Shown piece by piece: positions 40,570 through 50,926 of a stretch of DNA of 53,528 nucleotides. Position numbers and translations under genes: made by a program. The first letter of the stretch is position 1. Each line of letters begins with the position of its first letter. The stretch covers positions 1 to 53,528 of the forward strand of contig JBAXDX010000007.1 in the NCBI GenBank assembly GCA_037140715.1. Reading direction: 5' to 3'. The stretch comes from JAUZPB01 sp037140715 (GTDB taxonomy: Bacteria; Bacteroidota; Ignavibacteria; Ignavibacteriales; SURF-24). The notes under the pieces are model-generated. The model was not told where the DNA came from, made no database searches, and saw only the letters and a program-made list of their open reading frames with translations.

Positions 40570-42015
40570 ATGATAATAAAGAAAGAAAAAAATAATCCCG
40601 TATTACTACCGGTACCCGAAGACCAGACGATTTCACTAAAAATATGGTTCAGGGCGGGTTCGCAGAATGATCCTCAGGGAAAAGAGGGGCTGGCATACAT
40701 TACTGCGCAGCTTCTATCGCGGGGAGCTTCTGTTTATAATAGCTATGAGCAGATTTTAGAAAGACTTTTTCCGCTTGCTACAGGCTGTCAGGCAGTAACA
40801 TCCGCTGAAATGACTGTTTATTCAGGGCGCGTGCATTATGATAACCTGAATTATTATTACCCTCTGTTCATTGAGGGATTGATTCGTCCGGCTTTCCTCG
40901 TGTCCGACCTGAACAGAATAAAGGAAGAGATGCTTAATTATCTTAACACAACTCTAAAGTATGCGAATGACGAGCAACTGTGCAAGGCGGCTTTGCAAAA
41001 TTATATTTTTGAAGGAACATCCTACGGTCATATTACTGAAGGTTCGATTTCTTCAGTAAAAAGTATCACAGTTGAAGATGTTGTCGCCTTTTATACCCGT
41101 TATTTTAACAGCAGTAATTATGTTATCGGACTTGGCGGAGGCTATCCTAAGGAATTATTGCCTCAGCTTATAGCAGATCTTAATGCATTACCCGAAGGCA
41201 GACCGTTTTATCCTTACGATATACGCCCAAATTTGTTTAATGGTTTAAATATAAAATTGATTGAGAAAGAGACCGATGTAACTGCAATCTCTTTGGGATA
41301 TCCGATAAATCTTTTGCGCGGTTCGCGGGAATGGTATGCGCTTGCCGTGGCTAATTCATATTTTGGGGAGCACCGTAATTCTGCATCGCATCTTTATCAG
41401 ATAATCAGGGAATCCCGCGGACTCAGCTATGGGGCTTATAGTTATATCGAGTATTTCCCGGAAGGGGAGCAGAGGCAGTTACCGCCTGTTAACATAGCGC
41501 GTACTTATCAAAATTTTGAAGTATGGGTACGCCCTGTTCCCAATGATGCGGCTCATTTTGTTTTAAGAACTGTAGTGCTTGAATTGGAGAAGCTGGCGGC
41601 AAACGGTTTGACGGAAGAAAATTTTGAACTTGCACGGCAGTTTTTGAAAAAATATATACTCCATTTTGCTCAGGATACAGAAACGCGACTTGGCTACGCG
41701 ATTGACGACCAGTTTTATAGTATAAAGGGGAGTCATCTTGAGATTTTTAGGAATATTCTTGATAAACTTACACTCAAAGAGGTCAATAATGCCGTTAAGA
41801 GGCATCTGCAGTTTAAGAATATGAAAGTTGTGATGGTAACACAGGGTGCCAGGGAGCTTAGGCAAAGACTGATTGCTGATGAGCCGTCTCCCATCAGGTA
41901 TGCATCTTTAAAGGATGTTCAAATTTATAATGAGGACAGGCATATTGAGAACTATCCGCTAAATATTGAACCGGAAAAAGTAGATGTACTGAATGTGAAC
42001 AGACTTTTTGAATAG
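40570..42015 (+). CDS. M16 family peptidase-like subunit without zinc site
   Basis: The 481-residue protein is built like an M16 peptidase but has GLAYITAQLLSRGA where active members have HxxEH, so it cannot bind zinc. It keeps the IRESRGLSYGAYSYIEYFPEG segment near 280, the R/Y motif that in two-subunit M16 enzymes helps substrate binding in the partner chain. It is therefore the likely non-catalytic partner of the 38750 gene product. The spacing (542 bases with repeats) is unusual for subunits normally encoded side by side. Start at ATG 40570 keeps MIIKKEKNNPVLLPVPED. Confidence 0.85.
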   Translation: MIIKKEKNNPVLLPVPEDQTISLKIWFRAGSQNDPQGKEGLAYITAQLLSRGASVYNSYEQILERLFPLATGCQAVTSAEMTVYSGRVHYDNLNYYYPLFIEGLIRPAFLVSDLNRIKEEMLNYLNTTLKYANDEQLCKAALQNYIFEGTSYGHITEGSISSVKSITVEDVVAFYTRYFNSSNYVIGLGGGYPKELLPQLIADLNALPEGRPFYPYDIRPNLFNGLNIKLIEKETDVTAISLGYPINLLRGSREWYALAVANSYFGEHRNSASHLYQIIRESRGLSYGAYSYIEYFPEGEQRQLPPVNIARTYQNFEVWVRPVPNDAAHFVLRTVVLELEKLAANGLTEENFELARQFLKKYILHFAQDTETRLGYAIDDQFYSIKGSHLEIFRNILDKLTLKEVNNAVKRHLQFKNMKVVMVTQGARELRQRLIADEPSPIRYASLKDVQIYNEDRHIENYPLNIEPEKVDVLNVNRLFE

Positions 42016-42192
42016 AATTTGTTTATTATAATCCTCCAGCCGAATGATTTTATTGAAATTAACAGGCAATAAACGGTTTTATTAAGCGCGAATAAACGTA
42101 TATTGTACAATAAATAATGCAGGATTCTAAAATCTGAAGGTTAAAAACTCAAAGCGGAGAGCCGCATTCCTCCATTTGAAAACTAAAAGAAG

Positions 42193-43854
42193 ATGAGACA
42201 AAATAAAAAATACATTCCACAACTGATATTACTATTGATAGTATCTTCAATGCAGCTTTTACAAGCGCAACAGGTATATATCAGATTAAATCAGGTAGGA
42301 TTTCTTCCTGGCGACCTGAAAACTGCGGTTATTATGTCTGGTCAGAAACTTACAGGGAAGAAGTATCATGTGTTTGAAACGAAAGACAACATGCAGGTTT
42401 TTTCCGGGCAGATAAATGGAAGCCTGAAAGCCGAAACTAACTTTAAATATAATTACCGGATTGATTTTTCTGAGCTGAAAAATGGGGGCAGGTATTATCT
42501 CGAAGTTGAGGGCAGTAAGTCCTTAAGCTTTCTTATTGGTACTAATATTTATAACAGGGTAGTTGATTCGCTCATGTTGTTCTTTAAGGTTCAGCGATGC
42601 GGATATACGAACCCGTTGCTGCATCCGGTTTGTCATCCCAATGATGCTACAGGCATTACCGCGGATGGGAAATTCGAAGCCGGTCCTACGGATTTAACAG
42701 GTGGCTGGCATGACGCGGGAGATTATATTAAATTCCTGAATACCGCCGTCTATGCAACCTATACCATGCTCTTTGCTTACGACTTTGACCCGGTTAAGTT
42801 TGGCTATGATAATGATAATAATGGTACCCCGGATATTCTTGAAGAAGCCAAGACCGGTCTGGACTGGCTAATAAGATTAAACTACGCGAATAATAAGCTT
42901 GTTACGCAGGTACAGGATATGCGGGACCATAATCAGGGCTGGCGCAAGCCGGAATTAGATAAGCTTTCATCTGACAGACCGGCTTATTCAGGTATGGGGA
43001 AGAATATAATCGGTATTTATTCAGCCACGCTGGCGCTGGCAGGCAAAATATGGAAAGAAAAACTTCATTATAATGATTTTGCTAATAAATGTCTGTCGAG
43101 GGCGAAGTCGTTCTATGCTGTCAGAAATAATGTTCCCGATATTGATAAGAGTCAGAGCGGTATGTATCAGGATTCGAGATATTTTGGAAAACTTGCACTA
43201 GGCGCGATTGAGCTTTATAATGTTACAAATCAGAAAGAATATCTTTCTGATGCAATTGAACTCGCCGACAAGGCAAAATCAGACTTTTGGTGGAGCTGGG
43301 GGGATATTAACAGTTACGTACATTACCGTCTTGCTAAAGTTGAGCCGCGTTTCCAAAATTATATCTATGAAAATCTCAAAGTCTTTAACAAAAGTAAAAA
43401 TAAACTAATCTTTGGCGAAGTGGCTGAAGATAGCTGGGGACTGACAAACGCATTGCTTGGCGCGAGTCTGCAGGCAATCCTTTATAAAAAACTTACCGGC
43501 GATCCTTTATTTGATTCTCTCGCGGTTTTTCAGCGGGATTATGTCTTAGGGAAAAATCAGTGGGGAGTAAGTTTTATCTATAATATAGGCACAGTATTCT
43601 CCCGTAATTTTCATTCACAGCTTGCTTATTTCAACGGGGGATATTTGCCGGGAGCTGTGGCGGCGGGTCCGGTCAGCCGTAAAAAATTAGAGAGTTATAA
43701 AATAAAGACTGAGGGGACAGACAGGTTTATGCAGTTCCAGACAGAAAAGGCTGTTTATCAGGATGACCGAAATGATTTTATTACAAATGAACCGACCATT
43801 TCTGCCAATGCTACAGCTGTCTTTGTAATGGGTTACTTCTCTGACAGGAACTAG
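42193..43854 (+). CDS. Secreted glycoside hydrolase family 9 (endoglucanase-like)
   Basis: Cuts beta-1,4-glucans or related chains by inversion. The 553-residue product has a signal peptide (to about residue 24, LLQAQQ), an N-terminal Ig-like CelD-type domain to about 115, and a GH9 (alpha/alpha)6 barrel. Catalytic residues are present: GGWHDAGDYIKF with D174 and D177, and the acid E533 in ITNEPTISANATAVF near the C terminus. LPGAVAAGPVS precedes it. It has no sorting domain or dockerin, so it is probably periplasmic or released. It stands alone; a perfect 12-bp palindrome TATTGTACAATA (42101-42112) lies upstream. Confidence 0.92.
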   Translation: MRQNKKYIPQLILLLIVSSMQLLQAQQVYIRLNQVGFLPGDLKTAVIMSGQKLTGKKYHVFETKDNMQVFSGQINGSLKAETNFKYNYRIDFSELKNGGRYYLEVEGSKSLSFLIGTNIYNRVVDSLMLFFKVQRCGYTNPLLHPVCHPNDATGITADGKFEAGPTDLTGGWHDAGDYIKFLNTAVYATYTMLFAYDFDPVKFGYDNDNNGTPDILEEAKTGLDWLIRLNYANNKLVTQVQDMRDHNQGWRKPELDKLSSDRPAYSGMGKNIIGIYSATLALAGKIWKEKLHYNDFANKCLSRAKSFYAVRNNVPDIDKSQSGMYQDSRYFGKLALGAIELYNVTNQKEYLSDAIELADKAKSDFWWSWGDINSYVHYRLAKVEPRFQNYIYENLKVFNKSKNKLIFGEVAEDSWGLTNALLGASLQAILYKKLTGDPLFDSLAVFQRDYVLGKNQWGVSFIYNIGTVFSRNFHSQLAYFNGGYLPGAVAAGPVSRKKLESYKIKTEGTDRFMQFQTEKAVYQDDRNDFITNEPTISANATAVFVMGYFSDRN

Positions 43855-44076
43855 TATATTTTACAGTTTCATTTATTGTAGCATTGGCGAATTTGTATTA
43901 TTTTACATTTGTTTACTATAGTCAGCGGGTTTTACAGTTTACGTAAAAAATATTTTTAAAATTAACAAACAGGTTTGTATTATTATAGAACATTTCTCCT
44001 GAGAAATCTTATTTTGAGACAAATTTTATAATTATTAAATATGATTATGATAGTTTCTTGAGGAAATATATAAGGT

Positions 44077-45477
44077 ATGATTCTTGAATTTAGAAAGGAA
44101 GGTAGTTTAGGTAACAGTATGAAAGGGAATATACAATTGTTGCAGTCAGGAATATCATTAGTGGATCAGGCCTGGGGAGGGTTTTATAAGGGAGGTACGT
44201 ACCTTCTTATTGGTCCCAGAAAATCAGGAAGAACTTTACTTGGACTCCAGTATGCTATGGAGGCGACAAAGCAGAAGGAAGTATGTCTTTACTTTACAAA
44301 TATGAGACCCAAGGACCTGATGATTCATGCCTCATCTATTAATTTTGATCTTCAGACTTATATGGACCAGAATTTAATTCTTGTCGTCAGGGTTTCACCT
44401 CCAACAGATCTTTATGACTTGCGTAACCCGGATGAGTATCTTGTCGAATATCTTAAAGATATTTCAACTGTTGTTGACCAGTTTGCACCGAGCAGAATTA
44501 TTTTTGACGAGATAACTCCGTATATCGGCTTTAGCAATATGGATTTATTAAAGGATACTTTTCTTCAGATTCTTGAAAATAATGAACAAAAAGATATTAC
44601 CAGCCTTTTCATAATCGGAGAACCGGCCACTCCTTTAGCTCAAAATATCGTTGACATTATAGTGCACTTTGTTACGGCAACTATATATCTCCAGAAAAAA
44701 GCTTTAATCACAGATGCCAAATCAAATCTTGGCAAGATGATCATTACTCCTAATGTCGGGCATACAGAAGGGCAGTTTTATTCAAACTATATGATTGAAC
44801 CATACAAAGGTGTGGTTACAGATTATAAGCCGGCTGAATGGCTACATAATGAAAACACAGAGCGGCCTGAAGAGTCACAGGGTACTTTTAATAAACAGCA
44901 GTTTCAACCATCTCATCAACTGATACCTCAGGTTATGCCTGTTAATCAGATTAAGCCGCCGGCGAAGGATTCGCTTTATACTTCGCTGTCCAGCCTTGAT
45001 ACTCCGCCCGAACCATACTCATTCTCAAATTTGTATGAATATAATGACTTCCTTTTACTCCTGAATAACCAGATAGCCTTATACAAGAGTACCGGACAAA
45101 TATTTAACTTAGTTAGTTTTAAGCTTGATACTGAAGCAGAGAGAGCAGGGCTTTTAACTGTAAACCAGCTTCAGAATGCAATCAGGCTTGCTTCGGATAA
45201 GAAAGATAAGATTTGTATTTCTGATAATAAGGTTATAGTGCTTCTTATCAGAAGTGATAAAAAAGCATTGTCAGCCCTGATATCCAAAATACAAAGTAAT
45301 CTTCCAGGCAATGGTCCTAATTACTTAAAGACGGTTTTACAATATATTTCCGTCCTCTCAATTGAAGTTGACGAAAATGTAGAAAATGCTGAATCTTTAA
45401 TGAATTATGTTAACGGGCAGGATAAAAATACTCGTAATCAAATAAATTCATATAACCGGCAGAATCCTTTTCAATGA
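44077..45477 (+). CDS. KaiC/RecA-like ATPase with variant Walker A and C-terminal degenerate signalling domain
   Basis: The 466-residue product has a KaiC-like core at about 20-215: SGISLVDQAWGGFYKGGTYLLIG, then GPRKSGRT at 46-53 where Walker A should read GxxxxGKT (the lysine is R52), and SRIIFDEITPYIGF as Walker B. A proline/glutamine-rich linker covers about 255-310, and a final domain of about 150 residues has a GGDEF-like strand pattern but no GGDEF motif. The gene overlaps the next by 4 bases (ATGA), so it is coupled to the outer-membrane protein. It may be a cytoplasmic regulator of that export protein. ATG 44119 is an alternative start. Confidence 0.78.
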   Translation: MILEFRKEGSLGNSMKGNIQLLQSGISLVDQAWGGFYKGGTYLLIGPRKSGRTLLGLQYAMEATKQKEVCLYFTNMRPKDLMIHASSINFDLQTYMDQNLILVVRVSPPTDLYDLRNPDEYLVEYLKDISTVVDQFAPSRIIFDEITPYIGFSNMDLLKDTFLQILENNEQKDITSLFIIGEPATPLAQNIVDIIVHFVTATIYLQKKALITDAKSNLGKMIITPNVGHTEGQFYSNYMIEPYKGVVTDYKPAEWLHNENTERPEESQGTFNKQQFQPSHQLIPQVMPVNQIKPPAKDSLYTSLSSLDTPPEPYSFSNLYEYNDFLLLLNNQIALYKSTGQIFNLVSFKLDTEAERAGLLTVNQLQNAIRLASDKKDKICISDNKVIVLLIRSDKKALSALISKIQSNLPGNGPNYLKTVLQYISVLSIEVDENVENAESLMNYVNGQDKNTRNQINSYNRQNPFQ

Positions 45478-48395
45478 AAAAAACATTCTTATTATTATGC
45501 TTCCTGATTACTGTGTTTGGACAGTTCGGCTATGCTCAGAAGGCAGGTACAGACCAGTATAAAAGAGAAGCTCTCTCCCACATTCAGAATGGAAGATTTG
45601 GCGAAGCAATTGATTTACTGAATAAGTATATTGTGGCAAATCCCCGTATTCCTGATGGATATAATCTTATCGGACTTTGTTTCGAAAAGCGCGGCCAGTA
45701 TGAAGATGCAGTAATTAACCTTAGGCGTGCTCTGAAATTAGCCCCCAATAATTCTGAAATCCAGAAAAACTATAACCGTATAATAAATGCTTGGTATCCG
45801 TTGCTCAATAGGAAAATCGAAGGGCATAAGAGAGAAATAGCTGTTAATCCAAACATTGCGGTCAACTATCTCGAAATCGGCAAGTGTAATAAGTATCTTG
45901 GGAAATGGGAAGACGCTGAAACATGGTATGATGAGTATCTGAAAAAAGAAGATGCTTCTTCCGATGAGATAATAAGGTATTCTGAAATACTTGCGCATAA
46001 TAATCATATTCAGAAGGGAGAAAAGATATTAAAAATCTATACCGAACGATTCCCCAGGGACCAGCGTTTGTGGAGCAGATACGGGTACTTTACATTGTGG
46101 CTCGGCAAGAACAAAATTGCTATTACAGCTTTCGAAAATGCTCTTGCGCTCAAACCATTCTTTAAGGAAGCGCAGGATGGACTGGACGACGCCAAAGGAA
46201 GACCTTATAACTTCGAATGGACAGATACTACATCGCGCAATAAAAAAGAACTGAAGCCACAGGAATATACTATCGATAAGTATTACCGCGTTCTTAAGTC
46301 TAACCCGGAGGATGATAACATGAGATTCCTTCTCGTTGATGAACTAATAAAAGCAGAAAGAGTGGAAGAGGCTTACCAGCAACTGCAAATACTGGGGCAG
46401 AAACATACCGGCGAGGAGAAGTTTCAGCAGATTTTTGACAGCCTTACAACCTACAGAAATAACCTGAATAAGAAAAAAATTGAAGAGTATTCCGCGCTCG
46501 TGCAAAAAGACCCCAATGATAAGGAAGCAGTTCTGAAACTGGCGGATTATTATTCCAACCTGAGCGATTATGAAAGTGCTCTCAATTTATTGGGCAAATA
46601 TCTTCAAAATGCCCCGGAGAATGGAGCGCTGGATGTCCGGTATAAATTAGCACTTATTTCAGCCTGGAACAGGGACTTCGAAAAGTCGATTGACCAGCTC
46701 AATATACTCCTGAAGGCAGAGCCTGATAATCAGAAGTATCAGCTTCTCCGCGCTCATGTGGGGGTATGGACCGGGCAGGACCTGGATATGGCGGAAAAAT
46801 ATCTGAAGGGTATTTTAGAAAAACAGCCGGACAATATAGATGTAATTATTTCACTTGGATCAATTTATATCAAAAACCATGATATGACAACAGCTAAGGA
46901 GTATCTCGATAAGGCTGTTGCAATTGATCCGAACCATAAGAAGATTAAAGACCTCCAGACTTATTACGATTTTACTCTTGTCGCTATTGAGGAGAATAGA
47001 ATTTATCAGATACTCGAAGATGGAAGAAGACTTGCGCTTAATGGCGATTATGAAGGCGGACTTGTGAAATATGAGGAGTATTTTTCCAAGGCACCAAGCC
47101 CTACAAGACTGGTTCTGGCGGAATATGCCGATGTTAATCTGGGTGCGAAAAATTATGCTAAGGCAATTGAGGTTACCGATAATCTGCTTAAAGAACAGTA
47201 TGACGTGGATGTCGCTGTTATTCATGCTAAATCAATGCTTGCCGGCGGAGACTCTCTTCAGGCTCTTGAAGAGATCAGAAAGATTAATAAGGAAGTCCCC
47301 AATAATTTTGGTTATCAGATTCTGCTAAGCGATGCCTGCGTAATAGTTCATCAGTATAGTGAAGCCCGTGACTCGCTTGAGAGTATGCTTGCAGTAACTC
47401 AGGATACGGCTAATATCGCTCTTATTAATCAGAGAATTAACTGGCTTCCGGTTTCTAACTACTTAGGCTTCTTATCTTCTTTTCCTAATTATATCGGCTT
47501 TAATCCGCAGTTTGCTTATTACTGGGATAACCTGGGGTTCCAGTATAAGAACTATACCGGAAGACTGGACCTGGGGGTTAATAATTTTCTGACACTCGGA
47601 GCTTCATACTCACAAGGTAGCCTGACGGGTAATAGTGAAAGTATAAATATCTTCAAAGCTTTTACAATATTTAAAGGACATGTGGATATCAGGCTTACCG
47701 ACCAGCTTTCTGTCTATACAGGATTCGGCAACCTGACTTATCAGGGACTGCATAACCGCCAGATTATGGATGCCGGATTTAGATTCCAAAAAGAAGATGT
47801 TTTCTCTTTAATCGGCAATTATGAAAATACCGATGCCGGGCTGATTCTTTATTCGCCTTATCTTGTTGCTTTGCTGGACCGCAGCGATAGTATCCCTTTA
47901 TTCAGATTCAAAGTTGATAACCTCAGGATTACAGGTTATTATATCAGTACTCTCGGACTCAAATTAGCCGGGCATTTTGTCTATATGGTTATATCGGACG
48001 GGAATAAATCAAATGATTTTCTCATCAGGCTACAAAGACTCTTTTATCCTGAGCTTTACGCCGGTTATGAATATAACTATATAAACTTTGCTTTTACCAA
48101 GGTACTTGGTCAGAGTACAAATGCTTATTATTATTCGCCAAAGAATTTTGAGAGCCACAGCATTTATGCCGACTGGAATCTTAATAAAGGGAAGGAATTT
48201 AATCTGTTTATAGGCGGAAAGTTAGGGTATATTCCCCGCGTGGATGCTGTGCTTCGTGAGATTTCAGGCGAAGTTACTTATAAACCAGCCGGATATTTCT
48301 CCCTTTCAGCCAAAATATCCGCCAGCGGAACCGTGCGCAACGAATCATCCTATAACAGCCTGTCAGCTTATATATCAGCTTATATGAGTTTTTAA
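45474..48395 (+). CDS. TPR-repeat outer-membrane beta-barrel protein, likely exopolysaccharide export type
   Basis: The 973-residue product starts with a signal peptide (to about residue 21, FGYAQ). TPR repeats fill about 25-640, with repeated patterns such as GRFGEAIDLLNKYIVANP, GQYEDAVINLRRALKLAP and AKEYLDKAVAIDP. The last about 310 residues alternate hydrophobic and polar strands (LGFLSSFPNYIGFNP, YKNYTGRLDLGVNNFLTLGAS) and end with an aromatic strand ISAYMSF, as expected for an outer-membrane barrel. This TPR-plus-barrel plan is that of PgaA, BcsC or YaiO-like proteins that export or modify polysaccharides. No glycosyltransferase genes are adjacent, so the substrate is unknown. Confidence 0.82.
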   Translation: MKKTFLLLCFLITVFGQFGYAQKAGTDQYKREALSHIQNGRFGEAIDLLNKYIVANPRIPDGYNLIGLCFEKRGQYEDAVINLRRALKLAPNNSEIQKNYNRIINAWYPLLNRKIEGHKREIAVNPNIAVNYLEIGKCNKYLGKWEDAETWYDEYLKKEDASSDEIIRYSEILAHNNHIQKGEKILKIYTERFPRDQRLWSRYGYFTLWLGKNKIAITAFENALALKPFFKEAQDGLDDAKGRPYNFEWTDTTSRNKKELKPQEYTIDKYYRVLKSNPEDDNMRFLLVDELIKAERVEEAYQQLQILGQKHTGEEKFQQIFDSLTTYRNNLNKKKIEEYSALVQKDPNDKEAVLKLADYYSNLSDYESALNLLGKYLQNAPENGALDVRYKLALISAWNRDFEKSIDQLNILLKAEPDNQKYQLLRAHVGVWTGQDLDMAEKYLKGILEKQPDNIDVIISLGSIYIKNHDMTTAKEYLDKAVAIDPNHKKIKDLQTYYDFTLVAIEENRIYQILEDGRRLALNGDYEGGLVKYEEYFSKAPSPTRLVLAEYADVNLGAKNYAKAIEVTDNLLKEQYDVDVAVIHAKSMLAGGDSLQALEEIRKINKEVPNNFGYQILLSDACVIVHQYSEARDSLESMLAVTQDTANIALINQRINWLPVSNYLGFLSSFPNYIGFNPQFAYYWDNLGFQYKNYTGRLDLGVNNFLTLGASYSQGSLTGNSESINIFKAFTIFKGHVDIRLTDQLSVYTGFGNLTYQGLHNRQIMDAGFRFQKEDVFSLIGNYENTDAGLILYSPYLVALLDRSDSIPLFRFKVDNLRITGYYISTLGLKLAGHFVYMVISDGNKSNDFLIRLQRLFYPELYAGYEYNYINFAFTKVLGQSTNAYYYSPKNFESHSIYADWNLNKGKEFNLFIGGKLGYIPRVDAVLREISGEVTYKPAGYFSLSAKISASGTVRNESSYNSLSAYISAYMSF

Positions 48396-48428
48396 CTTAC
48401 CCGCTTATTCAATTACAAAGATAAGTTC

Positions 48429-48473
48429 AAAAAAAACGGCTCACTGCAGGTTTTAATTACCGCAACGAGCCGC
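48429..48473 (-). terminator. Strong terminator for the minus-strand peptidase gene, possibly two-way
   Basis: Read on the minus strand, a stem of about 13 pairs (CGGCTCGTTGCGG with CCTGCAGTGAGCCG, including G-T pairs) is followed by eight T. It lies 22 bases after the peptidase stop. The plus-strand side has only CTTTATAT, so it would work less well for the TPR gene. Confidence 0.85.
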
Positions 48474-48494
48474 TTTATATCAATATAATAACTT

Positions 48495-50750
48495 CTATTT
48501 CATCAGTACCAGTTTTCTTGTCTCGGAATACCTGCCTGAACTAAGTTTATAAACATAAATACCCGATGGCAGACCCTGAGCCGCGAATGTAACATTATAC
48601 TGACCCGCCTGTTTAAATTCATTTACAAGTGTACAGATTTCGTTGCCGAGCATGTTAAATATTTTTAACGTTGCCATACCCGCTTCCGGAAGCTGGTAAC
48701 TGATGGTTGTAGCCGGGTTAAATGGATTCGGATAATTCTGCGATAAAGTAAATGACTTTGGCGTAAGCTCTGTTGTCTTTTGTTCAACGCCGGTTGTTCC
48801 AAAACTAATGTAAGCTCTGATGCAGTAAAGTGCGACTGTATCTGTTGCCGGTGATATAAAATACCAGTTTGCAGGGTCGCCGCCTGAAGGGGCATTTAAG
48901 TATGTGTAACTGTGATATGCACCTGTGCTTTTGTATTTTGTTACCATTACTCCCGGTGTTTTTGGATCAGAGCCAATGGTAAAAGCTACGACAAAAGGAT
49001 TGTCTGTATTAATATTATAGGAACGCAGGTCAATCCCGGACCAGTTATTAAAAGGTACCGGATAAGGTACAGGAGTTTCAGTTGCAATTGAAGCTGTAAT
49101 CGGATAGGGAAGTTTTTTGCCGAGAGGCGTTGGTTGCCAGACGCCTGTGTATTCATAAATCCCGCCATTAATTGAGCCTGGTCTTCTTAAAGCCACTCTG
49201 ATGGAATCAAGCTTTCCGTCTTTTACCGCGTCAAACTGAACGGCGACAGTATCATTAATGCTCCAGACATAATATCCGGTCGGTTCAGTAACATCGTATG
49301 CTAATTCCAATGCCTGTATTGTTCCGCCTGATGTATATGAATACGTAGCTCCCGTTGAACCTTCGGAAGCATCGACAGGGTCTATCAGCGCGAAGGTTAC
49401 CGTATTGTATGTGGTTCCGAAGCCCGGTTCGTTAAACTGTACGTTGAGCGGGACATCTGTTACTTTCCTGCCTCCCGCGCCTGAAAGTAATGCCTTGACA
49501 ACAAGGTTAGGCGAGTAGGAAGTAATCTTCATGCTGAGGTTATTACCCGCATTAAATGTAAGATACTCAACCCCAAGGCGGGTAACTGCCTTTGCTGTTG
49601 CCGATGAATTCGGATTGCCTATGATTGTGCCCGTTGGCTTGGGAATATCCGGATAAGTATATGCCCACGCGGGGTTGATGCTACTGTCATCTACAATATT
49701 TGCCATAGCGAAGTTTGTGAATAAATCCTTAAACGTAACCGTCTTACCTGTCGATGCTATGGCGTCTATAATTCCGGCTTCGCCAAAAAGCGGAGTGGAT
49801 ACCATCCTCTTAAACATGCCGATGCCGTACTGGTCTCTCATGTATGTAAAGAATCTTGAGGCTCTTGAATAATCAATCAGGACAGAGATATTGCCGAAAT
49901 CGCGCCAGTCGAAAAGATAATGGTTTGTTTCGATGTTATATCCATACTGCCCGACCTGGGTTCCAATGCCGAACCCGGCGTTTACTTCTGCAAGCATAGA
50001 GCAGCCTTCGTTAATGAAAATTGCCTGTTTGGAGGTCGGGTCGTAATTGAAGGCTATCATGTGCTGGAATTCGTGCGCGGTTATAGCCGCTACGGTTTTA
50101 ATTCCGTATGGCGTGGTGAAGTCAAGAGGATTACAGTCCACATAATACATTTCGCACAGATTGCTGTAGGCAGTATTTATTTCATTTGTCGATGAGAAGA
50201 ATCCGGCAATATAACCACCCGAACCTTCATAACCGTCCCGAATATCAAGAATAAGTATAATTATCTTAGGGTCGTTATCCATATCTGGTGGATCGCCGAA
50301 AACATCAACGTCAGACTGGTAAATTCCCTTATTTGGATTTGCCGGAGTTTTGCTGTCGAAATAAAGAGCCATAGAATCAACGCCTGCCTGAGTTACTGTG
50401 CTGTTCCAGGAAGCATCCTCGACAAAGATATAACATTTTGTGCCCACTTTCCGGCAGGTTGAGGGAACCTGATAGTAGGTATAGTTGATAAAGCTGGATG
50501 CCCACCATGACTTTGTCGAACCTACTGTAAAGTTCCACGCCGCTGTCTTGCGAAGTTTCATCTGTTCTTTATAGTCGGGATTTTCCTGAATGTACTTGCG
50601 AACTGTCTCCTGTGCACCCTTAATCAGAAACGTACCGTCTATTGGATACGATTTTGGACTGGATTCATCGACAAAGGGAACCGTTATCTGAGAGAATCCC
50701 GTTGTGAATGAAATAACGCTAAACAAAATAACTGAAAAGATACCTTTCAT
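48495..50750 (-). CDS. T9SS-secreted metallopeptidase, M30 (hyicolysin)-like
   Basis: From ATG 50750 (GGAGG five bases upstream; TTG 50762 is less likely) the product has 751 residues. A signal peptide ends near TTGFSQ (residue 21). The peptidase domain has HEFQH (226-230), a full HExxH zinc motif, followed by INEGCSMLAE (246-255), whose glutamate fits the third ligand in M30-like enzymes. Preceding cues are DVDVFGDPPDMDNDPKIIILILD. The C-terminal half (about 380-660) is beta-rich and carries substrate- or matrix-binding Ig-like folds. The last about 85 residues are the T9SS sorting domain (SQNYPNPFNPATTISYQLP). It stands alone between converging or diverging neighbours. Confidence 0.88.
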   Translation of the reverse strand: MKGIFSVILFSVISFTTGFSQITVPFVDESSPKSYPIDGTFLIKGAQETVRKYIQENPDYKEQMKLRKTAAWNFTVGSTKSWWASSFINYTYYQVPSTCRKVGTKCYIFVEDASWNSTVTQAGVDSMALYFDSKTPANPNKGIYQSDVDVFGDPPDMDNDPKIIILILDIRDGYEGSGGYIAGFFSSTNEINTAYSNLCEMYYVDCNPLDFTTPYGIKTVAAITAHEFQHMIAFNYDPTSKQAIFINEGCSMLAEVNAGFGIGTQVGQYGYNIETNHYLFDWRDFGNISVLIDYSRASRFFTYMRDQYGIGMFKRMVSTPLFGEAGIIDAIASTGKTVTFKDLFTNFAMANIVDDSSINPAWAYTYPDIPKPTGTIIGNPNSSATAKAVTRLGVEYLTFNAGNNLSMKITSYSPNLVVKALLSGAGGRKVTDVPLNVQFNEPGFGTTYNTVTFALIDPVDASEGSTGATYSYTSGGTIQALELAYDVTEPTGYYVWSINDTVAVQFDAVKDGKLDSIRVALRRPGSINGGIYEYTGVWQPTPLGKKLPYPITASIATETPVPYPVPFNNWSGIDLRSYNINTDNPFVVAFTIGSDPKTPGVMVTKYKSTGAYHSYTYLNAPSGGDPANWYFISPATDTVALYCIRAYISFGTTGVEQKTTELTPKSFTLSQNYPNPFNPATTISYQLPEAGMATLKIFNMLGNEICTLVNEFKQAGQYNVTFAAQGLPSGIYVYKLSSGRYSETRKLVLMK

Positions 50751-50926
50751 ACCTGCCTCCAATGTAATTGATTGTTTAATTTTATGCGAACTTTATTAAT
50801 ATTTACAGATGACTAATTGCTAAACGCCTGACCGAAAGCAGTTGTCTGAATAACCATTTTATTGCCGTAAAGGTTCTTGTCTTATATAATTCAGATAATC
50901 CTAACCGGCAGGAACGCCCCTGAAAT

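Noticed and set aside
42101..42112. Perfect 12-bp palindrome TATTGTACAATA before the GH9 gene
   Set aside because: Too short and AT-rich to claim as an operator, and no second copy was seen.
49920..50195. 91-codon plus-strand frame opposite the M30-like peptidase
   Set aside because: It lies antisense to a well-supported secreted peptidase and has no homology-like pattern of its own.
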